A DNA stretch of 64,000 nucleotides from Actinomycetota bacterium (GCA_026393115.1 JAPLAU010000022.1:112352-176351); one strand, 5' to 3'; shown: positions 1 to 9,157, numbered from the stretch's first letter. Made by a program: numbers and translations. The notes: generated by a model not told the origin, from the sequence alone.

Positions 1-2
1 GC

Positions 3-545
3 ACTGATCCCGAAGTGGAACATCGCCCGGTGGACGATGTGCCGATTACTCCGGTAGCGCATACCGGAATTGCTCGGCTTGGCGCGCGGGTGCGGCCGGG
101 ATGGTTTGCGCAGACGCATGCGCACCCTGAGCTTGCAGGGCGCACCCTGCTCGACATCTTGCATCGCGGGGACGACCACCGTGACGGTATGGGTCGCGAG
201 CAGGCCAGTCGCGCCCTTGACCGGTACGAACTCGCGGCGGCTGCCGAGCAGTCCTTCGATCTGCTGTCAGGCGGCCAGCAGGCTCGCTTCCAGATTCTGC
301 TGCTCGAGCTTTCCGGAGCGACGTTGCTTCTGCTTGATGAGCCGACCGACAACCTCGATTTGCACTCGGCCGACGCCTTGCAAACTGCGCTGGAGGCGTT
401 TGAGGGCACGGTGGTTGCGGTGACGCATGATCGTTGGTTCGCGGGAGGCTTCGACCGCTTTTTCGTACTGGGTGCCGACGGGCGGGTGCGCGAGACCGAC
501 GGCCCCGTCTGGGATGAGGCCCGACTTGCACCGCGGGAGCGGTGA
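3..545 (+). CDS. ABC-F family ATPase, C-terminal part (5' truncated by window edge)
   Basis: Only the last 180 codons are present; the frame is open to the left edge, so the start lies outside. The sequence shows the ABC signature LSGGQQARFQ, Walker B LLLLDEPTDNLD and the switch histidine in THDRWF, with no membrane segment. This arrangement fits the second nucleotide-binding domain of an ABC-F protein, a soluble family with two fused ATPase domains that acts on the ribosome. Which subfamily (translation factor or antibiotic-resistance type) cannot be decided without the first domain and the linker. The stop codon lies 28 nt before a long hairpin that could terminate the transcript. Confidence 0.85.
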   Translation, partial: TDPEVEHRPVDDVPITPVAHTGIARLGARVRPGWFAQTHAHPELAGRTLLDILHRGDDHRDGMGREQASRALDRYELAAAAEQSFDLLSGGQQARFQILLLELSGATLLLLDEPTDNLDLHSADALQTALEAFEGTVVAVTHDRWFAGGFDRFFVLGADGRVRETDGPVWDEARLAPRER

Positions 546-573
546 GCTTCCGCCCAGCTGGCACTTCGGCATC

Positions 574-630
574 GAGACCCCGCTCCAGCGTCACTTCCGC
601 ACCCCTGAAGTAGCACTGGAGTGGGGTCTC
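574..630. repeat. 57-bp palindromic repeat, copy 1
   Basis: This is a long imperfect hairpin with 24-nt arms (574-597 and 607-630) and a 9-nt loop. The outer 15 bp pair GAGACCCCGCTCCAG with CTGGAGTGGGGTCTC, one mismatch; the inner ACTTC pairs with GAAGT. The left arm is identical to that of the copy at 1687-1743, while the loops differ. It follows the ABC-F gene and lies in the 123-nt gap before the 3' end of the minus-strand nuclease gene, so it could serve as a bidirectional terminator. Two copies bracketing one gene suggest a REP- or MITE-like element. Confidence 0.8.
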
Positions 631-668
631 GGCGTGCTGGGTTGACGCTGAGGAGAGATTGGGCGCGT

Positions 669-1682
669 TCACGCTGCCGCATGTAGGGCGCGCAGAATGC
701 GTAGACGTACCTTCCACGGCTCGTTCATCAGTTCGTCCCAGGTCCAGCGCACCACGATGTAGCCGAGGTCGCGCAGTCGCTGCTCGCGTCGTCGCTCGGC
801 CAGCAGTACGCCGTGCTTCTCGTACTTGCCCGCTCCGTCAGCCTCGCCAATCACGCGAGCGTCGCGCCACAGGAAGTCGACGCGGCCCACGAAACCCTCC
901 TCATCGTGGATCGTCACTTGCAGCTCCGGAAGCGGAATGCCCCAGTCGACGAACTCGGCGTACGACACCGACTCGAGGGGCGATTCGCGCAGTGGGCTCA
1001 GCAAGGGAAGGGCTCGGGCGACTCGGCGGCACCCTCGGAAATTGGCGGCTTGCGTGGCGGCTGACGCTATCTGCTCGCGGCTGCACAGACGATCGCGTAG
1101 TACCGCATCTCCAACGGCGAGGGCATGGGCAAGCGGGCGTGTGCGAGCGAGATCGAACCAGGTACGTGCTGGCGTGGTGACTCGTACTCGTTCGTCGTTC
1201 ACGAGGGCTGGGCCGTCTCGGGGCGGCAGCGCCATCGACTCGCCCTCTCCTAACGCAAGGCCGTGCAGTCGCGCGCCCCTGCGAATGCCGGTCCAGCCAC
1301 CGGCGGGCGCGACCAGTTCGACGCTCCGTGGTGCAAACAGTAGGGGCAGGCCATGAACCAGTGCCGCCGATTCCAGTGCCACCACGGTGCCTGGTAGCGC
1401 GCTTGCAGCGGATGCCGCCAGTGCGGCGTGACGCACCTCGCGCCTCTTCCATTCGTCGTCGATAGTCGCGAGTGCCGCGGCGCGCACATAGCGCCCGCGC
1501 CCGATCGTTTCCCAGAGCCCGGTTGCGACTCGATAGCGCACCTGCGCCCGACTCAATTCGGCCTGCAACGCCTCGTCGAGCGATACGGCCACGCCAAGGC
1601 CGGGCGGGTCGATCAGGCGGCGCGGCATGAGGTGCAGCATGGCCGAATCTGGCGATGTGCCGCCTCGGTCATCCACAGCCAT
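669..1682 (-). CDS. AbiEi-like / DUF559 (Vsr-fold) endonuclease-domain protein
   Basis: This 337-aa protein has a C-terminal domain of the DUF559/Vsr type. VGRVDFLW is followed by ARVIGEADG, giving the spaced acidic residues of a PD-(D/E)xK-like nuclease, and the protein ends with LRDLGYIVVRWTWDEL. The N-terminal two-thirds resembles the AbiEi-type antitoxin fold that precedes DUF559 in many actinobacterial proteins. No AbiEii toxin partner is visible. The gene runs against its neighbours and is bracketed by the two 57-bp hairpins. The upstream copy begins 5 nt before the start codon and contains the only GGAG nearby, about 13 nt from ATG and inside the stem. Starts at Met15 or Met19 are also possible. 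Biochemical role unknown; a selfish or defence-related nuclease is inference. Confidence 0.7.
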   Translation of the reverse strand: MAVDDRGGTSPDSAMLHLMPRRLIDPPGLGVAVSLDEALQAELSRAQVRYRVATGLWETIGRGRYVRAAALATIDDEWKRREVRHAALAASAASALPGTVVALESAALVHGLPLLFAPRSVELVAPAGGWTGIRRGARLHGLALGEGESMALPPRDGPALVNDERVRVTTPARTWFDLARTRPLAHALAVGDAVLRDRLCSREQIASAATQAANFRGCRRVARALPLLSPLRESPLESVSYAEFVDWGIPLPELQVTIHDEEGFVGRVDFLWRDARVIGEADGAGKYEKHGVLLAERRREQRLRDLGYIVVRWTWDELMNEPWKVRLRILRALHAAA

Positions 1683-1686
1683 CGTC

Positions 1687-1743
1687 GAGACCCCGCTCCA
1701 GCGTCACTTCAGTGCTCGTGAAATCGCTCTGGAGTGGGGTCTC
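1687..1743. repeat. 57-bp palindromic repeat, copy 2
   Basis: The arms are 1687-1710 and 1720-1743, with a 9-nt loop at 1711-1719. The left arm is identical to copy 1 over 24 nt and the right arm keeps CTGGAGTGGGGTCTC. It is in the same orientation as copy 1, on the other side of the nuclease gene. On the minus strand it forms the 5' leader of that gene and would bury its GGAG in a stem. Confidence 0.8.
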
Positions 1744-1750
1744 GGCGAAT

Positions 1751-1804
1751 TGTGGGCGCGGTGGGTTCGGTGGGTTCGGTGGGCGCGTTGGGTTCGGTGG
1801 GTGT
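1751..1804. repeat. Six 9-bp G-rich tandem units
   Basis: Units read TGTGGGCGC, GGTGGGTTC, GGTGGGTTC, GGTGGGCGC, GTTGGGTTC and GGTGGGTGT, without gaps. Each carries a GGG run at the same phase. The array directly follows the second 57-bp hairpin in the 375-nt gene-free stretch before rplM. No function is known. Confidence 0.75.
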
Positions 1805-1813
1805 GACGAGGAT

Positions 1814-1834
1814 GGGGTAGGGCGGGGGCGGGGG
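1814..1834 (+). other. Predicted G-quadruplex motif
   Basis: Four G-runs (GGGG, GGG, GGGGG, GGGGG) are separated by loops of 2, 1 and 1 nt, which fits the canonical G-quadruplex pattern on the plus strand. It lies about 70 nt upstream of the proposed rplM -35 box. Folding and function are untested. Confidence 0.5.
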
Positions 1835-1904
1835 TGGCTTGCACGGAAAGAGCGACCCCGATGGGGAAAGGGTGCGGGTGGATGAGGGGGAAAGTGGACC
1901 CGTT

Positions 1905-1934
1905 TTGACCCTCTAGCGGGCGCACGGGTAGTCT
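1905..1934 (+). promoter_or_regulatory. Probable rplM-rpsI promoter
   Basis: TTGACC (1905-1910) is separated by 18 bp from TAGTCT (1929-1934), a reasonable housekeeping-sigma promoter. The transcript would have a leader of about 115 nt before the GTG start of rplM at 2058. I see no recognisable L13-binding leader structure. The rest of the 1744-2057 gap holds only the 9-bp array and the G-rich motif. Confidence 0.45.
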
Positions 1935-2057
1935 TGGCAGTCGTTGTGCGTTGCGCGGTGACGTGAGATCGGGTTCCCCCTGATTTACTCACCCAAACGC
2001 CATCGCCCCGACCGACCCCCGGTCGAGGGCATCCACGAGGATCGAGGCCGAACCACC

Positions 2058-2501
2058 GTGCGCACGTACCAGCCCAAGGCCGCCGACGTTCAGCGTCAGT
2101 GGCACATCATTGACGCCAACGACGTGATCCTCGGTCGCTTGGCCAGCCAGGTCGCCATTCTCCTACGCGGCAAGCACAAGCCGACCTTCGCACCGCATGT
2201 TGACACCGGCGACTTCGTCGTGGTCATCAATGCCGAGAAGGTGGCCCTCACGGGTGCCAAGCTCACCGACAAGATGGACTACCGCCACTCTGGATACCCG
2301 GGTGGCCTGTCGGCCACCAGCTATGTCGAGTTGCTTGAATCCAACCCCCGACGCGCTGTCGAGAAGGCCGTGAAGGGCATGCTCCCGCACAACAAGCTTG
2401 GCCGGGCGCAGATCAAGAAGCTCAAGGTCTACGCCGGTCCCCACCATCCTCACGGTGCTCAGCAGCCCGTGCCCTTCGAGATCACCCAGGTTGCCCAGTG
2501 A
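2058..2501 (+). CDS. rplM: 50S ribosomal protein L13
   Basis: L13 is an early-assembly protein of the large ribosomal subunit. The 147-aa product has normal family length and the typical N-terminus [19 protein letters not shown], followed by [11 protein letters not shown] and the C-terminal [15 protein letters not shown]. The GTG start is preceded by GAGG about 10 nt upstream. The stop codon overlaps the start of rpsI in GTGA, so the two ribosomal proteins are translationally coupled, as in most bacteria. Confidence 0.98.
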   Translation: MRTYQPKAADVQRQWHIIDANDVILGRLASQVAILLRGKHKPTFAPHVDTGDFVVVINAEKVALTGAKLTDKMDYRHSGYPGGLSATSYVELLESNPRRAVEKAVKGMLPHNKLGRAQIKKLKVYAGPHHPHGAQQPVPFEITQVAQ

Positions 2502-3007
2502 GTGAAGTGACGTACGACGAGGTCGAAGCCCTAGCCGACGAGGTTGAGGCCGACGAGACCCCCACCGAGTTCAGCACCGAGACGGTCGCGGCTCCCGCGG
2601 TTCCGCGCGACATCGCCATCGTCGCTGCCGGTGCCACCGGTCGCCGCAAGGAGGCTATTGCGCGCGTGCGACTCGTGCCTGGCACTGGCCAATGGACCCT
2701 CAACGGTCGCACACTCGATGACTACTTCCCGAACAAGGTTCACCAGCAGATGGTCAACGAGCCCTTCAAGATCTCTGACCTTGAAGGCCGCTTCGATGTC
2801 ATCGCCCGCATTCACGGGGGTGGCCCGACCGGCCAGGCCGGTGCCCTTCGACTCGGTATCGCTCGGTGCCTCAACGCGATCGATGAGGCCGAACTTCGCC
2901 CCGCGCTCAAGAAGGCCGGCTTCCTCACTCGTGATCCTCGGATCAAGGAGCGTAAGAAGTACGGACTCAAGAAGGCCCGCAAGGCGCCCCAGTACAGCAA
3001 GCGCTGA
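2498..3007 (+). CDS. rpsI: 30S ribosomal protein S9
   Basis: S9 contacts the P-site tRNA in the small subunit through its basic C-terminal tail. The 169-aa product has an acidic N-terminal extension of about 40 residues, common in Actinobacteria. The core starts at [19 protein letters not shown] and the tail is [12 protein letters not shown]. The GTG start overlaps the rplM stop. glmM follows after 4 nt, so ribosome and cell-wall precursor genes probably share a transcript. Confidence 0.98.
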   Translation: MSEVTYDEVEALADEVEADETPTEFSTETVAAPAVPRDIAIVAAGATGRRKEAIARVRLVPGTGQWTLNGRTLDDYFPNKVHQQMVNEPFKISDLEGRFDVIARIHGGGPTGQAGALRLGIARCLNAIDEAELRPALKKAGFLTRDPRIKERKKYGLKKARKAPQYSKR

Positions 3008-3011
3008 CCTC

Positions 3012-4367
3012 GTGGGCCGGCTCTTCGGCACCGACGGGGTTCGGGGGTTGGCAAACCGCGATCTTACGGCGGAACTTGCGCTCGACCTCGCGGTTGCCGC
3101 TGCCCATGTCTTGGGCGAGAGCGGTGAATTGCGCACCCACGACGGCGGTCGACCGCGGGCCATTGTGGGTCGCGACCCGCGTGCGTCGGGAGAGTTCCTT
3201 GAGGCCGCGGTAGTAGCGGGCCTCGCGAGTGCCGGCGTCGATGTTATTCGGGTCGGGGTACTCCCCACGCCCGCCATCTCGTGGTTGACCGATATGCACG
3301 ACGCGGACCTCGGCGTGATGCTGTCGGCGTCGCACAATCCGATGCCCGACAACGGCATCAAGTTCTTTGCGCGGGGTGGCCATAAGTTGGCCGACGAAAT
3401 CGAAGATCGCATTGAGGCCCGGCTCGATGAACCGTGGGACCGCCCGGTGGGTGCTGCAGTAGGACGCATCACCGATCGCAACGATGCGGCAGCCGAATAC
3501 GCCGCGCACCTTGTTTCGACCTTGCCCAATCGGCTCGATGGTCTCTTGGTAGTCGTTGACGGCGCCAATGGTGCGGCGAGTTACGTCGGCCCGCTGGCGT
3601 ACCGCCTTGCTGGCGCCGAAGTCATTGAGATCCACTGCTCACCAGACGGCCTGAACATCAACGAGAATTGCGGTTCCACGCACCTAGGTGATTTGCAGCG
3701 CGCGGTGATTGAGCATGGGGCACACGCTGGTTTCGGCCACGATGGCGACGCTGATCGCTGCCTCGCCGTCGATGCTGCAGGTCAGATTGTCGACGGAGAC
3801 CAACTTCTGGCTTTGCTCGCCCTCGCCCTGCGCGATCGCGGCGAGTTGGCAAACGACACCGTGGTGGCAACCGTCATGGCCAACCTTGGATTCCGGCATG
3901 CGATGTCGCAAGCAGGTATTGCGGTGGTCGAGACAGCGGTGGGTGACCGCTACGTACTGGAAGAAATGCGCCGCGATGGGCACATCCTGGGCGGGGAGCA
4001 AAGCGGTCACATCGTGATGGGACGGCACGCGAACACCGGCGACGGAGTGCTGACCGCCCTGCACACGTTGGCGCGCATGGCTGAAGTCAATGCGACGTTG
4101 GCCGAGGTGGCCGGTGTGATGACACGCCTGCCGCAGGTGTTGATCAATGTTCCCGGCGTCGACAAGTCCCGCGTCGAGAGTGATCCGGTGGTGCAGGGCG
4201 CGGTGCTGGAAGCGGCAACTGCGTTGGGTTCCAGCGGACGGGTGCTGTTGCGGCCCAGCGGTACCGAGCCCGTTGTGCGGGTGATGGTCGAAGCGGTCGA
4301 TGCTGCGCAGGCCGAACAGGTGGCGCAGGACTTGGCGCAGACTGTGGCAACTGCCCTCGCTCTTTGA
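3012..4367 (+). CDS. glmM: Phosphoglucosamine mutase
   Basis: GlmM converts glucosamine-6-phosphate to glucosamine-1-phosphate, on the route to UDP-GlcNAc for peptidoglycan. The 451-aa product starts at GTG 3012 with [19 protein letters not shown], the conserved family N-terminus; the frame stays open further upstream inside rpsI, but that extension is not family-like. The phosphoserine loop is SASHNP with catalytic Ser107. Also present are the Mg-binding DGDADR, the sugar loop GGEQSGHI and the phosphate-binding RPSGTEP. It lies 4 nt after rpsI, with glmS one gene further on. Confidence 0.97.
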   Translation: MGRLFGTDGVRGLANRDLTAELALDLAVAAAHVLGESGELRTHDGGRPRAIVGRDPRASGEFLEAAVVAGLASAGVDVIRVGVLPTPAISWLTDMHDADLGVMLSASHNPMPDNGIKFFARGGHKLADEIEDRIEARLDEPWDRPVGAAVGRITDRNDAAAEYAAHLVSTLPNRLDGLLVVVDGANGAASYVGPLAYRLAGAEVIEIHCSPDGLNINENCGSTHLGDLQRAVIEHGAHAGFGHDGDADRCLAVDAAGQIVDGDQLLALLALALRDRGELANDTVVATVMANLGFRHAMSQAGIAVVETAVGDRYVLEEMRRDGHILGGEQSGHIVMGRHANTGDGVLTALHTLARMAEVNATLAEVAGVMTRLPQVLINVPGVDKSRVESDPVVQGAVLEAATALGSSGRVLLRPSGTEPVVRVMVEAVDAAQAEQVAQDLAQTVATALAL

Positions 4368-4372
4368 CCGGT

Positions 4373-5395
4373 TCAGTCTCTGAGCGAATCGTCCTCAAGA
4401 ACGCGAACCGTGCTGCCTCCAAGCAGAGCCTTGATGTGCTGGTTATTGCGCGATGTCAACTTGTGCTGAATCAGCAAGGTCAGACCCGCGGCGATCTGAA
4501 TGGTCAGGATGTTGACGAGCAATTGGGCCAGTGATCCTCTCGCCTCGCCACTGAGCCCGTAGTAGAAGGCCACCGCAACATTGGCCGCGGCCGGGACAGT
4601 GGTGACGGAAATAAACACCCCGACGAGGGCTCCGGACTTGGCTGTGGTCAATGAAATCATTCCGACAACGCCGGCGATCGCCGCGACGATCACCGACGTC
4701 CAGCCCACCTCATAGATGAAGGCGGTCTGGGGACGCGGCGCCAAGACCTCTTCACGCGAGATCACGTGGGTCGCGGCTAGGGCAGCCACCATGACGAAGG
4801 TTGCCACGATGCCGACAAGGAACCCCAACATCAGCGTGGCAAATGCCGCTCTCGCAACTCCCCATCGACGGCTGGCGATGCCGACCGCCGTCGCGGCGGT
4901 TGGTCCGAAGTCCGGCCCAACCACCATGGCCGCCACGATCAGAATGGGTGAGTCCGACATCACTCCAATTCCGGCAATCATGGTGGCGGCGATCATGAGG
5001 ATGAGGTAGGTGCCACTCAGGGATGCATCTTCGGAGGTACGGCGGCTGACCTCATCCCAGATCACCGTGTCGACGGGCGAACCCGGAACGTTTCCTTCAG
5101 CAGCAAGTGCCGCGCGAGACAACACGAGCCGCGGCTCGACGACGGTGAGGGTTCCGGCCGAGTCGACACCGACCTCGCGCAGCTCACTGATGATCATGTC
5201 AGCGGCCTCGCGCAACACGGTTGCGGTGATGACGTCTCCCTGCGGAATGACACTCGACCCGGCGGTGAGCGACAGTGTGACGACGCCAGGGTGCCCGTCG
5301 AGTACCGAGGTTGTGGCCGCGGTGAGATGCGTCGGGACGACGATTCGAAGTTCGAGCACGGAACTATGGTGCCGTATCCGGTCGGTGACGAGCAC
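4373..5395 (-). CDS. DUF389 family integral membrane protein
   Basis: This 340-aa protein fits the DUF389 (TIGR00341-type) family. A soluble N-terminal domain of about 120 residues is followed by roughly six hydrophobic segments, with the conserved stretches AAMVVGPDFGPTAATAVG and VGMISLTTAKSGALVGVFISV. The family's function is not established. The gene is convergent with glmM (5 nt apart) and divergent from glmS. The start is uncertain: GTG 5395 gives the longest form, while GTG 5359 (VLELRIVVP) would free 64 nt for the divergent promoters and may be better. Confidence 0.8.
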   Translation of the reverse strand: MLVTDRIRHHSSVLELRIVVPTHLTAATTSVLDGHPGVVTLSLTAGSSVIPQGDVITATVLREAADMIISELREVGVDSAGTLTVVEPRLVLSRAALAAEGNVPGSPVDTVIWDEVSRRTSEDASLSGTYLILMIAATMIAGIGVMSDSPILIVAAMVVGPDFGPTAATAVGIASRRWGVARAAFATLMLGFLVGIVATFVMVAALAATHVISREEVLAPRPQTAFIYEVGWTSVIVAAIAGVVGMISLTTAKSGALVGVFISVTTVPAAANVAVAFYYGLSGEARGSLAQLLVNILTIQIAAGLTLLIQHKLTSRNNQHIKALLGGSTVRVLEDDSLRD

Positions 5396-5411
5396 ATGAA
5401 GGTGCGGGCAC

Positions 5412-5417
5412 TACCCT
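5412..5417 (+). promoter_or_regulatory. Leaderless -10 box for glmS
   Basis: TACCCT ends 6 nt before the glmS ATG, so transcription should begin at or next to the start codon. There is no Shine-Dalgarno sequence upstream of the ATG, consistent with a leaderless mRNA. Confidence 0.55.
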
Positions 5418-5423
5418 TGACCC

Positions 5424-7274
5424 ATGTGCGGAATCGTGGGTTACGTCGGTGAGAAGCAAGCACTGACCGTTGTGGTCGAGGGTCTTCGCAGGCTTGAGTA
5501 CCGGGGCTACGACTCCGCGGGTGTCGCGGTGGTGTGTGGTGATCGGCTCGAGACGCGAAAGAAGGCGGGCAAGCTCGCCAATCTCGAGGTGTTGCTCGGC
5601 TCAGACCCTCTCCCAGCGTCGACGACGGGCATCGGGCACACCCGTTGGGCAACGCACGGAGCACCGAATGACGTCAACGCGCATCCGCACGTGAGTGAGG
5701 ATGGACGCATCGCGGTCATTCACAACGGCATCATCGAAAACTTTGCCGAATTGCGTGCTGAATTGGCTGCTGACGGGGTGTTGCTGACCTCGGAAACCGA
5801 CACCGAGGTGGTGGCGCACCTGCTGGCCGCGCAAAGCCCCCTCGTCGGTGGCGACCTCGCTGAAGCCATGCGTCAGGTATGTCGCAGGCTCGAAGGTGCT
5901 TTCACACTGGTGGCCATTGACAGTGAGCAACCCAATCTCGTCGTCGGCGCCCGTCGCAACTCCCCACTGGTCGTCGGACGAGGCGAGGGCGAAAACTTCC
6001 TGGCTTCGGACGTTTCGGCGTTCATCGCCTACACGCGCGAAGCGATCGAACTCGGCCAAGATCAGGTTGTCGCGCTGACTCCTGAATCGATTGTCGTCAC
6101 CACATTCGACGGTGAGCCCGCGGAGATCAGCGAATTCACGGTCACGTGGGATGCATCGGCTGCAGAAAAGGGCGGCTACGACACGTTCATGCTCAAGGAA
6201 ATTGCCGAACAGCCGCGAGCCGTCGCCGACACCCTGCGGGGTCGAATCGGTCGCGAAGGTTTGCTGCAGCTCGATGAGATGCGTTTGGGCGACGTAGAAC
6301 TGAGAGAGATCGACAAGATCATCATCATTGCGTGTGGAACCGCGTACCACGCTGGTCTGATCGCCAAGTATGCGATTGAGCACTGGACTCGTATTCCGTG
6401 TGAGGTCGAGTTGGCGAGCGAGTTCAGGTACCGCGACCCGATCCTTGACCGACAGACACTCGTTGTCGCCATTTCACAAAGTGTCGAGACCATGGACACT
6501 CTGATGGCGATGCGTCACGCGCGCGAGCAGGGTTCGCGCGTTCTTGCCATCTGCAACACCCAAGGCTCGACCATTCCGCGCGAAAGTGACGCGGTGCTCT
6601 ACACACACGCGGGGCCAGAAGTTGCTGTCGCCTCGACCAAGGCGTTCTTGACGCAGGTTGTCGCGTGTTACCTCGTCGCGTTGTATCTCGCACAGGTGCG
6701 AGGCAACAAGTTCGGCGACGAGATCGTCGCGATCTTGCGTCAACTGTCGGATATGCCGCAGAAGATCGATCTGATGCTTGACACCGTTGAGCCAGTACGC
6801 GAACTGGCGCGTGCATTCGTACATGCCCGTTCGGTCTTGTTCATCGGTCGTCACGTCGGCTACCCCGTCGCTCTCGAGGGTGCGCTGAAACTCAAGGAAC
6901 TCGCGTATATGCACGCTGAGGGATTCGCGGCCGGTGAACTCAAGCACGGACCCATCGCACTGCTCGAAGAAGGACTGCCGGTGATCGTGGTGGTTCCATC
7001 ACCACGTGGTCGCAGTGTCATTCACGAAAAGATCGTGTCGAACATTCAAGAAGTACGAGCCCGCGGAGCGCTCACCATCGTGATCGCTGAAGAAGGCGAC
7101 GAGTCAGTGACGCCGTACGCCGATCACATCATTCGGGTTCCTGAGTGTCCGACCTTGATGCAGCCGCTGTTGGCAACGGTGCCGCTGCAGGTCTTCGCAT
7201 GTGAGATGGCCACGGCCAAGGGTCATGACGTTGACCAACCACGCAATCTCGCCAAGTCCGTCACTGTCGAGTAA
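5424..7274 (+). CDS. glmS: Glutamine--fructose-6-phosphate aminotransferase (isomerizing)
   Basis: GlmS makes glucosamine-6-phosphate from fructose-6-phosphate and glutamine, the entry step to UDP-GlcNAc. The 616-aa product has the Ntn-type glutaminase domain with nucleophile Cys2 (MCGIVGYVG), two SIS isomerase domains, and the C-terminal DQPRNLAKSVTVE. One oddity: the sugar-phosphate loop, normally SQSGET, reads SQSVET, with Val354 (codon GTC, 6483-6485) in place of Gly. Other active-site stretches such as ASTKAFLTQ and GELKHGPIALL are intact. The gene appears to start leaderless and is followed by acpS after 3 nt. Confidence 0.97.
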   Translation: MCGIVGYVGEKQALTVVVEGLRRLEYRGYDSAGVAVVCGDRLETRKKAGKLANLEVLLGSDPLPASTTGIGHTRWATHGAPNDVNAHPHVSEDGRIAVIHNGIIENFAELRAELAADGVLLTSETDTEVVAHLLAAQSPLVGGDLAEAMRQVCRRLEGAFTLVAIDSEQPNLVVGARRNSPLVVGRGEGENFLASDVSAFIAYTREAIELGQDQVVALTPESIVVTTFDGEPAEISEFTVTWDASAAEKGGYDTFMLKEIAEQPRAVADTLRGRIGREGLLQLDEMRLGDVELREIDKIIIIACGTAYHAGLIAKYAIEHWTRIPCEVELASEFRYRDPILDRQTLVVAISQSVETMDTLMAMRHAREQGSRVLAICNTQGSTIPRESDAVLYTHAGPEVAVASTKAFLTQVVACYLVALYLAQVRGNKFGDEIVAILRQLSDMPQKIDLMLDTVEPVRELARAFVHARSVLFIGRHVGYPVALEGALKLKELAYMHAEGFAAGELKHGPIALLEEGLPVIVVVPSPRGRSVIHEKIVSNIQEVRARGALTIVIAEEGDESVTPYADHIIRVPECPTLMQPLLATVPLQVFACEMATAKGHDVDQPRNLAKSVTVE

Positions 7275-7277
7275 CGC

Positions 7278-7652
7278 ATGATCGTCGGTATTGGCGTCGA
7301 CGTGGTTGATTTGCCACGCTTTGAGCGTTCACTGGTGCGCGCACCTAGATTGCGAGATCGCCTGTTCACGCGTGGTGAGAGTGAACGGGCTGACGGAACG
7401 CCACGTTCTCCGGCCTCGCTAGCGGTTCGGTTCGCGGCGAAGGAGGCAGTCGCAAAAGCGCTCGGAGCCCCTGCCGGGTTGGAGTGGCATGACTGCGAAA
7501 TTGAGACGCTCGATGATGGGCGTCCGGTACTTCACGTGCGTGGTTCGGTGTTGGAAGCAGCGCGCACTCACGGCATCACCCGGTGGCACGTGTCGATGAG
7601 TCATGACGGGTCCGTGGGTATCGCCACGGTCATTGCGGAGTCGGACTCATGA
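7278..7652 (+). CDS. acpS: Holo-[acyl-carrier-protein] synthase
   Basis: AcpS transfers the 4'-phosphopantetheine group from CoA to a serine of acyl carrier protein. At 124 aa it has the usual size. The metal-binding Asp sits in GIGVDVVDL and the Glu in [13 protein letters not shown]. The start lies 3 nt after the glmS stop, and the stop overlaps the ATG of the next gene in ATGA, so it belongs to a tightly coupled operon running on through alr. Confidence 0.95.
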   Translation: MIVGIGVDVVDLPRFERSLVRAPRLRDRLFTRGESERADGTPRSPASLAVRFAAKEAVAKALGAPAGLEWHDCEIETLDDGRPVLHVRGSVLEAARTHGITRWHVSMSHDGSVGIATVIAESDS

Positions 7653-9157
7653 GGCTGGCATTTGGGGTCGATCAGATTCGGGCAGCCGAATCGCAGTTGT
7701 TGGCACGCGATGGTGACGAGACCGTGATGCGCCGTGCCGCCACGGGTCTGGCAGTGACGTGCGGGCGTTTGCTGGTGTCGTTACGGGGACGAGTGACCGG
7801 GTCGCGCGTCGTGCTGTTGGTGGGTTCGGGAAACAACGGCGGTGACGCCCTGTGGGCGGGGGCCCGGTTGGCCGAGCGAGGTGCGCAGGTCACCGCCATT
7901 CAATTGGGTTCGGTGCTCCACGAAGGAGGTGCACGTGCTCTGCGTGTGGCCGGGGGGCGCGTGGTTGCGGTGAGCGATGGCGAGTCGCTGATCGAGTCAG
8001 CAGACCTTGTCATTGACGGCATCGTCGGAATCGGGGGTCGGGGCGCGTTACGTTCGGATGCTGCTGCCCTCGCGCGCACCTGTCTGCGCAGTGGTGCTGT
8101 CGTCGTGGCTGTCGACCTTCCGAGCGGAGTTGATGCTGATACAGGTGCAGTCGCTGAGCCTGACGCGGTCATTCGCGCTGATGTGACGGTGACATTCGGT
8201 GCTCTGAAGCCGGGTTTGCTCGTGATGCCGGCGGCCGAACTCGCCGGAGTCGTCGAACTCGTCGACATCGGGCTCGGCCCGTTTCTGACTGCGCATCTGG
8301 CGGTGGCAACCACCTTGCAGGCGAACGACATTGCGCTTGCGCTGCCGACGCCCACTCACGATGACCACAAGTACTCGCGTGGGGTGGTCGTGGTCGATGC
8401 AGGTTCGACGCCATATCCGGGCGCCGGTGTTCTTGCCACGGGTGCGGCCCGGGTGGGGGGCGCAGGCTTGGTGCAATACGGAGGAGCATCGTCGGACCTT
8501 GTCGCTGCGCGCTACCCCGACGTGGTGGTCGCAGACATTGCCGGGCAACGAGCAACCGCCCACATTGTCGGACCGGGTCTCGCGGGAGAGGCACCGTCGC
8601 CCGAGGTACTTGGCGTGAGCGAGCCGGTGCTGCTTGATGCCACGGCTCTTCGCTGGCTAGCCGACTCGGTTGTCTGGCAGCAGGCTCTTGCTGCCCGCGT
8701 TGAGCGCGGTGCTGTCACGGTGTTAACACCTCATGAAGGTGAGTTTCGTGCGCTCGGCGGATCGGGCGAGCAGGTAGACCGCGTGGGAGCGGCCAAGGCC
8801 GCCGCTGCACGCTGGGGCGCCGTGGTGTTGTTGAAAGGTGCGACCACCGTGGTCGCCGAGCCCGGTGGCCAGGTGTGGATCAATCCCATGGCACCGCCGG
8901 CGTTGGCGACTGCGGGTAGTGGCGATGTCTTGTCCGGACTTGCGGGGTCGTGGTTGGCGGCCGCGCACGCTCGAGCGCTGGCTGACGGCCATGGATTGAC
9001 GGCAATCGCAGCCGGTGAAGCAGTCGCGGGAGCGGCGTGGGTGCACGCTCTTGCCGCCAGAGTGGCCCAAGGCGATCCCGTTGCCCCGATTGCAGCCCTT
9101 GATGTTCTTGAGGCGCTTCCTCGCGCGTTGGCGGTCGTGCGCGGAGTCGATCAATGA
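7649..9157 (+). CDS. nnr: Bifunctional NAD(P)H-hydrate repair enzyme (epimerase/dehydratase)
   Basis: The fused enzyme repairs damaged, hydrated NAD(P)H. The N-terminal half (about residues 1-215) is the epimerase, with [10 protein letters not shown] and [15 protein letters not shown]. The C-terminal half (about 230-500) is the ADP-dependent dehydratase of ribokinase-like fold, with [27 protein letters not shown] and the catalytic-site [12 protein letters not shown]. At 502 aa it has normal length for the fusion. It overlaps acpS and alr by 4 nt each, a gene order common in Actinobacteria. Confidence 0.95.
   Translation: MRLAFGVDQIRAAESQLLARDGDETVMRRAATGLAVTCGRLLVSLRGRVTGSRVVLLVGSGNNGGDALWAGARLAERGAQVTAIQLGSVLHEGGARALRVAGGRVVAVSDGESLIESADLVIDGIVGIGGRGALRSDAAALARTCLRSGAVVVAVDLPSGVDADTGAVAEPDAVIRADVTVTFGALKPGLLVMPAAELAGVVELVDIGLGPFLTAHLAVATTLQANDIALALPTPTHDDHKYSRGVVVVDAGSTPYPGAGVLATGAARVGGAGLVQYGGASSDLVAARYPDVVVADIAGQRATAHIVGPGLAGEAPSPEVLGVSEPVLLDATALRWLADSVVWQQALAARVERGAVTVLTPHEGEFRALGGSGEQVDRVGAAKAAAARWGAVVLLKGATTVVAEPGGQVWINPMAPPALATAGSGDVLSGLAGSWLAAAHARALADGHGLTAIAAGEAVAGAAWVHALAARVAQGDPVAPIAALDVLEALPRALAVVRGVDQ

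Noticed and set aside
46..717. Peptide with a repeated ETPLQ...EVTLERGLD motif on the minus strand at both hairpins.
   Set aside because: The shared peptide is only the translation of the 57-bp palindrome; no start or domain supports a gene.
1751..1804. 9-bp tandem units considered as a CRISPR-like array.
   Set aside because: Units are contiguous with no unique spacers and no cas genes are present.
2544..3011. Upstream extension of the glmM frame by 156 codons.
   Set aside because: It lies inside rpsI in another frame and has no family similarity; GTG 3012 gives the conserved N-terminus.
2531..3568. Long minus-strand ORF (345 aa) opposite rpsI and glmM.
   Set aside because: Low-complexity, Ser/Arg-rich composition and full overlap with two clear genes; it is a high-GC shadow.
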